NCBI RefSeq assembly: GCF_012726235.1
Contig: NZ_JAASAH010000006.1
Coordinates: forward strand, 186,001 to 250,000
Direction of reading: 5' to 3'
DNA length: 64,000 nt
From: Streptomyces sp. HNM0574
GTDB lineage: Bacteria > Actinomycetota > Actinomycetes > Streptomycetales > Streptomycetaceae
Shown here piece after piece: positions 8,817 through 16,506 of the stretch. A program made the translations under genes and the position numbers. Under the pieces are notes generated by a model. That model was not told the origin of the DNA and searched no databases. It saw nothing but the letters and a program-made list of their open reading frames with translations. Within the stretch, counting starts at the first letter, position 1; each line of letters starts with the position of its first letter.

Positions 8817-9803
8817 TCAGTGGCTGTCGACTTCCCGCAGGTAGGCCGCGCGGGTCTCCTCGTCGAGGAAAGCGGACCGGAAGGAGTTGCGGGCCAGGGT
8901 GCGCAGGGTCTCCTCGTCGAGGCCCAGCGCGTCCCGCACGGCGGTGAAGTTGTCGTGCGCGTAGCCGCCGAAGTAGGCCGGGTCGTCGGAGTGGAGGCTG
9001 ACGAGCAGGCCCGCGTCGAGCATGGCGGGCAGCGGGTGGTCCGCCAGGTCGTCGACGACCTTGAGCTGGAGGTTCGACAACGGGCAGACGGTGAGCGGCA
9101 CTTGGTCCGCCACCAGCCGGTCCACCAGCTCCCGGTCCTCCATGCAGCGCACCCCGTGGTCGACCCGGTCCACGCCGAGCAGGTCCAGCGCCTCCCAGAC
9201 GTACGCGGGCGGGCCCTCCTCGCCCGCGTGTGCCACGCACTTGAGCCCGGCCTCCCGCGCCAGCGCGAAGACCTCGGTGAACTTCGACGGCGGGTGCCCC
9301 ACCTCGGCGGAGTCCAGCCCCACGGCCGTGATGCGGTCCAGGTACGGGCGCGCGGCCTCGAAGGTGGCGAGCGCCGACTCGGCGCTCTCGTCCCGCAGGA
9401 AGCACATGATCAGCCGGGTGCTGACCCCGTGCGTCTCCTCGGACTTCGCCAGGGCACGGCCGAGTCCCTCGATCACGGTGCCGATCGGGACACCGCGCGA
9501 GGTGTGCGCCTGCGGGTCGAAGAAGATCTCCGCGTGCCGCACGCCCTGCTCCGCGGCGCGCGCCAGATACGCGTCCGCGACCTCCGCGAAGTCGTCCTCG
9601 GTGCGCAGCCCGGCGAGCAGCGCGTAGTACAGGTCGAGGAAGGACTGCAGGTCGGTGAAGGAGTACGCGCGGCGCAGCTCCTCCTCGGAGGCGTAGGGCA
9701 GTTCGACGCCGTTGCGCGCGGCGAGCGCGAAGGCGAGCCCGGGCTCCAGCGTGCCCTCGATGTGGAGGTGCAGTTCTGCCTTGGGGACGGGGGCCTGGGC
9801 CAT
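8817..9803 (-). CDS. add: Adenosine deaminase
   Basis: A 328-residue TIM-barrel amidohydrolase that deaminates adenosine/deoxyadenosine to inosine. Zinc and catalytic motifs are clear: HLHIEG near the N-terminus, HAGE in the middle, and SLHSDDPAYFG near the C-terminus. Length matches bacterial adenosine deaminases. I choose ATG at 9803, so that the protein starts MAQAPVPKAELHLH as in homologues; an in-frame GTG five codons upstream and further open frame exist, but neither has a good ribosome site. It acts in purine salvage, next to the dGTPase on the opposite strand. Confidence 0.93.
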   Translation of the reverse strand: MAQAPVPKAELHLHIEGTLEPGLAFALAARNGVELPYASEEELRRAYSFTDLQSFLDLYYALLAGLRTEDDFAEVADAYLARAAEQGVRHAEIFFDPQAHTSRGVPIGTVIEGLGRALAKSEETHGVSTRLIMCFLRDESAESALATFEAARPYLDRITAVGLDSAEVGHPPSKFTEVFALAREAGLKCVAHAGEEGPPAYVWEALDLLGVDRVDHGVRCMEDRELVDRLVADQVPLTVCPLSNLQLKVVDDLADHPLPAMLDAGLLVSLHSDDPAYFGGYAHDNFTAVRDALGLDEETLRTLARNSFRSAFLDEETRAAYLREVDSH

Positions 9804-9989
9804 GTTCGAGGACACGTGGGGGCGACAACCTGTTCTGCGGTACCGATGAGACACCTCAGGCTAACTCCACGCCCGTCGGGCCCGGACGGGCCGGTGCCCG
9901 CACGGATCTTGACAGCCGCGCACCCGGCCAGAAGGGTGGCCGCGCGGGAGGCCGAACCACCGTCCGACACGGGGAGTTGAGCGCGCACG

Positions 9990-10808
9990 ATGCCGGCACA
10001 CGCCAGCGGCAGGACCGAGGAGCGGCAGGCACTGACCGACGCGGTCTCCCGGGCCGCGGACCGGTTCAGCGAACTGCTGCTCTCCGCACCGGACCCCGGG
10101 GCCCGGGTGCCGGCCACCCCGGACTGGTCGGTCACCGACGTCCTCGGCCACGTGGCCATGGAGCCGGGCCGCTACCGCGAGCTCGCGCTCGGCAGGGGCA
10201 CCTGGCCGGCACGCGTCGCGGACCTGCCCGCGTTCAACGCCGAACAGGTCCGCACCCTGCCCACCCGGGACCCGGACGGGCTGGCACGCATCCTGCGACG
10301 GGACGTGGACGCCCTGCTGAGCACCGTCGAGGGCTTCGGCGAGGAGCCGCCGCTGATGTTCTTCGACGGCGACCAGCGCGTCCGCGCGGACCGCGCACTC
10401 GGCACCCTGCTGGGCGAGTTCGTGATCCACGGCCACGACGTCGCCACCCTGCTGGGCCGCCCCTGGCCGATCGCCCCCGAGCTCGTCCCCCTCGTCATGA
10501 CCGGCCTGCACCAGGTGCTGCCCGGCTGGGTCGACCCCGCCCGCGCGGCGGGCCACACCGCCGTGTACGAACTGCGGCTGCGCGGACTGACCCGGTACGT
10601 CTACCGCTTCGACGACGGCCGCCTGACCGTCGACCCCGCCACCCCGGGACGCGTCGACGTCACCCTCAGCGCGGACCCCGCCACCGCCCTGCTCCTGAAC
10701 TACGGCCGCACCGGCCGGTGGCGCGCCGCGCTCACCGGCAGGATCACCGCCCGCGGCCGCCGCCCCTGGCTCGCACCCGGCCTGACCGGACGCTTCCGCT
10801 CCGCCTGA
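9990..10808 (+). CDS. Mycothiol-dependent maleylpyruvate isomerase-like protein
   Basis: A 272-residue protein with an MDMPI/DinB-like four-helix N-terminal domain and a C-terminal SCP2-like domain. The three metal-ligand positions are visible: His54 (VLGHVAMEP) plus His147 and His149 (FVIHGHDVA). Characterised members isomerise maleylpyruvate with mycothiol as thiol cofactor, or act in related thiol transfers; most Streptomyces paralogues have no known substrate. No aromatic-degradation genes are nearby, so the isomerase role is not supported by context. A clear ribosome site is lacking in front of ATG 9990. Confidence 0.8.
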   Translation: MPAHASGRTEERQALTDAVSRAADRFSELLLSAPDPGARVPATPDWSVTDVLGHVAMEPGRYRELALGRGTWPARVADLPAFNAEQVRTLPTRDPDGLARILRRDVDALLSTVEGFGEEPPLMFFDGDQRVRADRALGTLLGEFVIHGHDVATLLGRPWPIAPELVPLVMTGLHQVLPGWVDPARAAGHTAVYELRLRGLTRYVYRFDDGRLTVDPATPGRVDVTLSADPATALLLNYGRTGRWRAALTGRITARGRRPWLAPGLTGRFRSA

Positions 10809-10872
10809 ACGCCGCGCCGGGCACGCGCCCGTTCAAGGTCATCCCCGGGTGGTTCCCCGGCGGGGGCGCGGA

Positions 10873-10904
10873 TACAGTCGGCACGGAGCGGACCAGGGGA
10901 GGGG
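10873..10904 (+). promoter_or_regulatory. -10 hexamer and ribosome site of the NB-ARC gene
   Basis: TACAGT (10873-10878) fits the actinobacterial -10 and is followed about 17 nt later by a strong purine-rich ribosome site (ggggagggg, 10896-10904) 5 nt before GTG 10909. This fixes the start and gives a leader of about 25 nt. Confidence 0.55.
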
Positions 10905-10908
10905 TGGC

Positions 10909-13020
10909 GTGATCGAAGAGGTGACGGCGGGCGCGGTCGCGGCGTTCGTCACGGCGGTGGGCAACGGAGCCGCCGGCGAGATGGGGAAGCAGTTACTGCT
11001 GTCGACCTGGGCGCAGGTCTGCCAGACACTGGGACGGCCGGTCCCCGTCCCCGCCACCGAGGAGGGGACACAGCTCCTCGCCCGCGAGATCAACTCGCGG
11101 CTGGAGCCGGGCAGTCGGGACGCGCGGAAGTGGCTGCTGCTGATGGACAGCCTCCCCGCCGCGCACACCCTGTCCCCGGGCGCCGGAGTCCCGCCCCCGC
11201 CCCGCGACTTCACCGACCGGCAGCGCGTCCTGCGGGAACTGCGGCGCGAGGCGACCCGCCCGGCGCGCGGACGCCCCCGGGTGGCGCTGCTCTCGGGCCC
11301 GCCGGGCATCGGATGCAGCGTCGTGGCCCTCCAGTTCGCCGCCGAGTACGCCGTGCGCTACCCGGACGGACAGTTCTACGTCGACCTCAGGGACATCGCC
11401 GGAGACGGGGCCGTCGAACCGGTGACGGTGCTCCAGCACCTGCTGCGCGAGATGAACGTCGAGCCGGACGACGTCCCCGCGACCGAGACGGGGTGCCGGG
11501 ACCTCTACCGCCGCCTGACGAACGGCCGCCGCGCCCTCGTCGTGGTCAACCACGCCGCCGCGGCCGCCCAGGTGCGCCCCCTCGTCCCCAACACCCCGGA
11601 ACTCTTCCTGCTGGTCGTCGCCGCGGGCCGGCCCTTCGCGCTGGACGCGCGCCGCATCGAGGTGCCGCCGCTGCCCGACCGGTACGGCAGGCAGCTGCTC
11701 AGGAACGCCTCGGGCGCAGCCCCCGCCAAGGCGGAGCTGGACGCCTCGCTGGCGCGCTGCGCCGGGAACGGCTACGCGCTGCGGGCCGAGGCGGCCCGGC
11801 TGGCCACAGCGCCCGCGGCACCCCTGCCCGGACCGCCGGAGGGGGAGCCGTCCACCGACCCGGTACGCGGCGCCGCCCGCGCGATCTGCGCCGGACTGCC
11901 GCCGGAGACGGTGCGGCTCTGCCGCCTGGCCGCGCTGGGCGACTGGCCGGTACTGACCGCCGAACTCGCGGGCTGGGCGGCCGAGTCGGCCCCCGAGGAC
12001 GCGGCCCGGATGCTCGACGAGGCGGCCGCGGCGGAGCTCCTCCAGCCCCGCGGCGACGGCCGCTACCGCTTCCGCCCCGAGGTGCGGCGCTACCTCGCGG
12101 ACACCGCAGGACCCGAGCTCGGTGTCCCCGCCTGCTCGGCCGCCGTGCGGCGGATGCTGACGGGCCTGACCCGGCAGGCGGAACACGCCGCGCACGCGGC
12201 GCTGCCGCAGAGCTGGCGGGTCGCCCCGGCACCCGCGCAGGGCGCACCGTACGCGGACGAGGCCGAGGGGCTCGCGGCGCTGGTGGCCGCGCGGACGAAC
12301 CTGCTGCGCGCCGTCCCGCTCGCCGAGGAGTACCAGCACACCGGACTCTGCCTGCGGCTGGCCCGCGCGCTCTGGCCGCTCGTCCTCAAGGCCGGCCACT
12401 GGGCCGAGGCGCTGCCCGCGCTCCGGGCCGCCGCCCGCTGCGCCGACGAGCACCACCCCGAGTCCGCCGCCTCCGCCGGGCTGCACTTCCAACTCGCCCA
12501 CTGCCTCGGCCAGTTGCGGCGCTGGGAGGACGCGGAGGACGAGGCCAGGACGGCGGCCGCGCACGAGCGGCAGGCCGGACACCTCCTCGGCGAGGCGTCC
12601 TGCGTCGAGTACCTCGGCCTGCTCCACCTGTACCGGATGCAGGGTGACGAGGCCGCCGAGCGGTTCGCCGAGGCCGGGGAGTGCTACCGGCGCGCCGAGG
12701 CCGAAGGGGGCGAGGAGGGGAACCTGTGGCGCGCCTTCGCCCTCCTGGAGCGGCACACCGGCCGCGCGCTGTGGGTACGGGGCGAACTCACCGAGTCCCG
12801 CGCCCGGTTGACGGAGGCGCGCACCCGCTTCGAGCGGGAGGGCGACCACTACAACCTGGCCCGTACGCTCACCGACCTCGCCGAGACGGCGCACGCGGCG
12901 GGCGACGACACCGAGGCGCTGGACCACCTCACCGCCGCCGCCCGGCTGCTCCCCGAGGACGCGCGGCCGCACCTGCGGTACCTCACGGACCTGCGGCGCC
13001 GCTGCGAGGCGGCGCTGTAG
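10909..13020 (+). CDS. NB-ARC/STAND-like TPR protein with degenerate P-loop; TTA codon
   Basis: A 703-residue protein. Residues 1-90 form a small helical region of the kind found in front of actinobacterial NB-ARC proteins. Residues 101-320 resemble an NB-ARC ATPase, but the Walker A is GPPGIGCS (130-137) with Cys136 in place of the essential lysine. The Walker B strand ends VVVNHA (211-216) where LDNA is expected. The C-terminal half (about 440-700) is alpha-helical with TPR-like repeats. The fold suggests a signalling scaffold that no longer hydrolyses ATP, although this is inference. Codon 29 is TTA, the only one in the window, so translation should depend on the bldA tRNA. Its 3' end overlaps the convergent gene by 38 nt. 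Confidence 0.75.
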   Translation: MIEEVTAGAVAAFVTAVGNGAAGEMGKQLLLSTWAQVCQTLGRPVPVPATEEGTQLLAREINSRLEPGSRDARKWLLLMDSLPAAHTLSPGAGVPPPPRDFTDRQRVLRELRREATRPARGRPRVALLSGPPGIGCSVVALQFAAEYAVRYPDGQFYVDLRDIAGDGAVEPVTVLQHLLREMNVEPDDVPATETGCRDLYRRLTNGRRALVVVNHAAAAAQVRPLVPNTPELFLLVVAAGRPFALDARRIEVPPLPDRYGRQLLRNASGAAPAKAELDASLARCAGNGYALRAEAARLATAPAAPLPGPPEGEPSTDPVRGAARAICAGLPPETVRLCRLAALGDWPVLTAELAGWAAESAPEDAARMLDEAAAAELLQPRGDGRYRFRPEVRRYLADTAGPELGVPACSAAVRRMLTGLTRQAEHAAHAALPQSWRVAPAPAQGAPYADEAEGLAALVAARTNLLRAVPLAEEYQHTGLCLRLARALWPLVLKAGHWAEALPALRAAARCADEHHPESAASAGLHFQLAHCLGQLRRWEDAEDEARTAAAHERQAGHLLGEASCVEYLGLLHLYRMQGDEAAERFAEAGECYRRAEAEGGEEGNLWRAFALLERHTGRALWVRGELTESRARLTEARTRFEREGDHYNLARTLTDLAETAHAAGDDTEALDHLTAAARLLPEDARPHLRYLTDLRRRCEAAL

Positions 13021-14776
13021 CCGCCTCCACCGTCACCGGGTGGGTACGCCCCGCGGCCTCCACCCGCAGCGTCGTCCCGCCCGGCGCCGGGGCCCGGCCG
13101 CCGGCCAGCCACGCGTGCAGCGCCGAGGCGTACGCCGCCGGGTCGGCGTCCGCCTCCGGTTCCGCGGTGAGCCGGAAGAGGCCGTGCCCCCGGGCGTACG
13201 CGGTGCAGGTGCCGGGCCCCGTGACGTAGGCGGCGAGGGCGCACTGCGGGAACCGGTGCAGCACCTCGGCCGCCCAGTCGGCCGGCGGGCCCAGCCGCGG
13301 GTCGTCGGGCCGCCCCTCGCGCACGATCACGTCGGCCAGGGTGAGGTCGGCGGGGTCGCGGGTGTCCTCGTGCACCGCACGGTGGGCCTCCACGCCCGCC
13401 CGGTACGGGAGTTCGGCCGAGCGCACGACGCGCACCCGCCGTCCCCGCACCCGGGCCTGCACCTGCAGCGGCGCCGTGCGCCGGGGCGGCTCGTACGGTG
13501 GCAGCGGGAGCGGTTCCAGCAGCGCGGGGGACGGGGGTTCGGGCAGGTCCAGCAGGGCGTAGAGGCTGCGGCGCAGCAGGGCGGCCGACTCGCCGGGCGC
13601 CGAACTGGTGAACCGCGCGGGACCGGCGAGCGGGCGGTGCGCGGCCAGCGTGCGCTCCAGCTGGCCGCGCAGCGTCGCGTGCGGGTCGAGCCGGGGCGCG
13701 GTCCGCACGAACTCGGCGAGCGGCGCCTCCGGGTCCAGCCGCTCCTGACCGGCGGCGCCGAGCAGGACGGGGGTGCCCAGCGCGGCCGCGTAGTAGGAGA
13801 CGGCGCCGAAGTCCCCGAGCACGAGGTCGGCGGCCAGCAGGGCCTGCCGCCAGGAGTGCAGCGGGTCGATCAGGGTCAGCCCGTTGCGCCGGGCCCGGTC
13901 CAGCCAGGCGCGCAGCTGGCCCGGGCCGTGCCCGTGCCAGATGTTGGGGTGCAGGACGGCGGCCAGCCGGTAGTCGTCCGCCGGGAGTTCGGCGGCCAGG
14001 CGGGGGAGCAGGCCGGGCAGCAGGTCCTCGGAGCCGCCGTCGCCGAAGAGACCCTCAGGGTTCCAGGTGGAGTTGAGGACGACGAGCCGCTGCCCCTCCC
14101 GCACGCCCAGCGCCCTGCGGAACCGCCGCCGGTGCGGACGCGCCGCCAGCATGCGGTCGTAGCAGGGGTCGCCCGCGAGCACCGCGCCGTCGGCCGCCTC
14201 GGGGCAGATCCGCCGGAGCCGCGCGAGCTGTTCGGGGTGGGAGAGCACCAGGGCGTCCACGAAGGGCCTGCCGTCCGCGAGCAGCCAGTCGGGCGCCAGC
14301 CCGAACGTCGGCTCCCGGCTCCCGGCTCCCGGCTCCCGGCTCCCGGCTCCCGGCTCCCGGCTCCCGGCTCCCGGCTCCCGGCTCCCGGCTCCCGGTGCGG
14401 CCAGTTTCTTAGTATATCCGACCCCGTGCGACAGAACGGCCAATTTGCCCTGCAACAGGGGGAGTTCGCCGCCGAAGCTGGCGCTGACGGCGAGGTCGAC
14501 GGGGGTGTCGAGGGCCTGCCGCCAGGGGAGGACGGGGAGCCCGAGATCGGCGAAGAGCTCCCGGACGCCGCCCTGGAAGGCGGAGGACTCCGTCGACGTC
14601 ACCAGCAGCTGCACGCGGAAGTCGTCGTGGAAGAGCGGCAGGACGTCCAGCAGCCGCCCGGCCGAGGTGACGTTGTGCACCACGAGCAGGACCCGTCGCC
14701 TCGTCCTCCGGCTCACCCAGCGCCCGGCGTCCCGGCCCACGGGCACACGTACGGCCGGGGGCTCCGCTGACCCCAC
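12983..14776 (-). CDS. CDP-glycerol glycerophosphotransferase-like enzyme with heptanucleotide repeat
   Basis: A 597-residue protein with a GT-B-like layout. It has an N-terminal Rossmann half (VLLVVHNVTSAGRLLDVLP, SHGVGYTKK) and a C-terminal half containing the pattern DLVLGDFGAVSYYAAALGTPVLL. That pattern resembles the donor-binding SD-S-E region of CDP-glycerol:polyglycerophosphate transferases that build teichoic-acid-like polymers. GTG 14776 is chosen because AGGAGG lies just upstream; the longer open frame overlaps the neighbouring gene. Residues about 128-156 are a repeat-encoded insert (four GSREPGA units) in a predicted surface loop. Codons immediately before the insert are unusually A/T-rich. 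Assignment to this transferase family is by motif only; another glycosyltransferase role is possible. Confidence 0.6.
   Translation of the reverse strand: MGSAEPPAVRVPVGRDAGRWVSRRTRRRVLLVVHNVTSAGRLLDVLPLFHDDFRVQLLVTSTESSAFQGGVRELFADLGLPVLPWRQALDTPVDLAVSASFGGELPLLQGKLAVLSHGVGYTKKLAAPGAGSREPGAGSREPGAGSREPGAGSREPTFGLAPDWLLADGRPFVDALVLSHPEQLARLRRICPEAADGAVLAGDPCYDRMLAARPHRRRFRRALGVREGQRLVVLNSTWNPEGLFGDGGSEDLLPGLLPRLAAELPADDYRLAAVLHPNIWHGHGPGQLRAWLDRARRNGLTLIDPLHSWRQALLAADLVLGDFGAVSYYAAALGTPVLLGAAGQERLDPEAPLAEFVRTAPRLDPHATLRGQLERTLAAHRPLAGPARFTSSAPGESAALLRRSLYALLDLPEPPSPALLEPLPLPPYEPPRRTAPLQVQARVRGRRVRVVRSAELPYRAGVEAHRAVHEDTRDPADLTLADVIVREGRPDDPRLGPPADWAAEVLHRFPQCALAAYVTGPGTCTAYARGHGLFRLTAEPEADADPAAYASALHAWLAGGRAPAPGGTTLRVEAAGRTHPVTVEAATAPPRSGAAGP
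14310..14393. repeat. Twelve perfect tandem copies of a 7-bp unit inside a coding sequence
   Basis: The unit ggctccc (complement gggagcc) is repeated 12 times without interruption over 84 bp. Three units make 21 nt and encode seven residues (GSREPGA), so the present copy number keeps the frame open. Gain or loss of one or two units would shift the frame. Confidence 0.97.
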
Positions 14777-14903
14777 TCGCCCTCCTGCTCCTCGCACTCC
14801 GACCACGGCTTGTGTGATCACCCTAGCCGCGCCCGGACGGCGAGCCGCAACGGCGGGGGCGCTGGGGGCACCCCCGCCGGTACGCGCACCAACTGACGCC
14901 GGG

Positions 14904-16247
14904 CTAGCGGCGCTTGACGTAGATCCGGTTGCCCTCGGGGCCCGTCCACTCCAGGCGGACGACGCCGGGGACGGCGGCCTCGCCGGAGCGGGCGGGGTCG
15001 GACCAGTAGCCGCCCGCCGGGTTGCGGAAGAAGGTGGCCCACAGGCCGCCCTCGTGGTCCTCGAAGACGTTGTTGTGCCCCGCGCCGACACCGGCCGTCC
15101 AGCGCTTGGAGTACGGGCCCTCGAAGCGGTCGGCGACGGCGACGACGGCGTCGTACTGGTACTGCTCGCGGCCCTCGCCCGGGTTGTCGTAGGCGTACCG
15201 GCGGCTGCCGTCGGGGTTGGTGGAGGACCAGTCCCAGGCGGCGTGCACGAGGAAGTACTTGCCGCCGTGCCGGAACACGTACGCGCCCTCCAGGTACGGC
15301 TCGGGGGAGTAGCGCGTCTGCCCGAAGCGGGGCAGGTCGGTGGTGGTGACGATGTCCTCCATGTCGTCACGGAACCGCGAGTACAGGTCGTTGTGCAGCA
15401 CCAGCCAGGCGTCCTCGCCCTCGGTGTAGAGGCCGCCGTCGATGTGGTGGTAGGCGCCGGGTTCGATGAACTCGGGCCCGCCGGGCACCGGTTCGCCGAA
15501 CGGCTTCTCCAGACTGCCCCGCACGACCCGGTACGGGCCCTCCACGCCGCCGTCGCTGACCAGCATGAACGAGCCGACCAGCTTCGAGTGGTCGCCCATG
15601 CACGCGACGAGGTACCACTTGCCGCGGAAGTGGTGCAGCTCCGGCGCCCAGACGTTGCCCCGCTTGCCGAACCGCCCGTCGTCGTGCCAGTACTCCTGCC
15701 ACGGCGCGACGACGGTGCGCCCCGGCCGGTTCTCGTCGGCGAACTCGGGCGACCACACCTTGCCCTTCGGCTGGTCCGGCCGGAGGCCGGTGGTGTCGGC
15801 CAGCTTCCACGGGCCGCGCAGGGAGCGGGCCAGCCACACGTAGATCCCGTCGTTCCAGGGGGAGGGGCCGTCCATGCCGGGCGCGCGGGTGGTGCCGGTG
15901 GCCACGTAGAGCGGACGGCCGTCCACCTGGAAGCAGTTGACGTAGGTGTCCCGGATCCAGACCCGGCCCGCCTCCTCCTCGCCCGCGCGCGTCTCCAGCG
16001 GGAGCAGGAAGGAGTTGTCCTCGCGCGGCCACAGGTCCTTGTCGGTCTCGGCGAGGCCGTAGGGCTCCAGCTCGGGCCGGTTCGGCGGGTACGGGCCCGC
16101 CGGTTCCGGTCCGGCCTGGGCGGCGTTCTCCTCGGGTGCCGCCTGCGCGACGGTCGCGGCCAGTGCCGCCACGCCGAGGGAGCCGGCGGCCGCGCCGGCC
16201 AGCAGGGACCGCCTGCCCAGGCGCGGTCCGGTCTCGGAGCTGGTCAT
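14904..16247 (-). CDS. Tat-exported GH43-like beta-propeller glycosidase
   Basis: A 447-residue secreted protein. The N-terminus has a Tat signal (GRRSLLAG followed by a hydrophobic stretch to about residue 37, AQAAP cleavage region). The rest reads as a five-bladed propeller of the GH43/GH32 superfamily, with repeated blades such as WSPEF, VWAPELHHFRGKWYLVAC and EPGAYHHIDGG. Family members remove arabinose, xylose or galactose side chains from polysaccharides. AAGGAC lies 8 nt before ATG 16247, supporting the start. It lies upstream of the surface-polymer transferase on the same strand, 127 nt away. That would allow a shared role in wall glycopolymers, but this is inference. The exact substrate is unknown. 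Confidence 0.7.
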   Translation of the reverse strand: MTSSETGPRLGRRSLLAGAAAGSLGVAALAATVAQAAPEENAAQAGPEPAGPYPPNRPELEPYGLAETDKDLWPREDNSFLLPLETRAGEEEAGRVWIRDTYVNCFQVDGRPLYVATGTTRAPGMDGPSPWNDGIYVWLARSLRGPWKLADTTGLRPDQPKGKVWSPEFADENRPGRTVVAPWQEYWHDDGRFGKRGNVWAPELHHFRGKWYLVACMGDHSKLVGSFMLVSDGGVEGPYRVVRGSLEKPFGEPVPGGPEFIEPGAYHHIDGGLYTEGEDAWLVLHNDLYSRFRDDMEDIVTTTDLPRFGQTRYSPEPYLEGAYVFRHGGKYFLVHAAWDWSSTNPDGSRRYAYDNPGEGREQYQYDAVVAVADRFEGPYSKRWTAGVGAGHNNVFEDHEGGLWATFFRNPAGGYWSDPARSGEAAVPGVVRLEWTGPEGNRIYVKRR

Positions 16248-16506
16248 GCGTCACGTCCTTCTGTGTCGTCGGCCCTGCGCGCCCCTGGTCGGGAGGCGCG
16301 GATGAGCCCGGAGCCGCGGGGACGCGTTCCCCCGGCCCCCGCCTTCCGCCCGGGCCCCGGTCTCCCCCGCACCACGAGCGGACGGCCCGGAGCGGTTCCC
16401 TCCGCCCCGGCCCGCGCTGAACCCGCCCGGCTGTCGGACCCCGCCCCTACGATGACCTCCGTACGGCAGACGAACGCCGGTGCGGCACGGGGTACTTGGG
16501 GGCGGC

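Noticed and set aside
14310..14393. CRISPR array or other regulatory repeat
   Set aside because: The 7-bp units are contiguous without spacers and lie inside a coding frame, so this is a simple tandem repeat.
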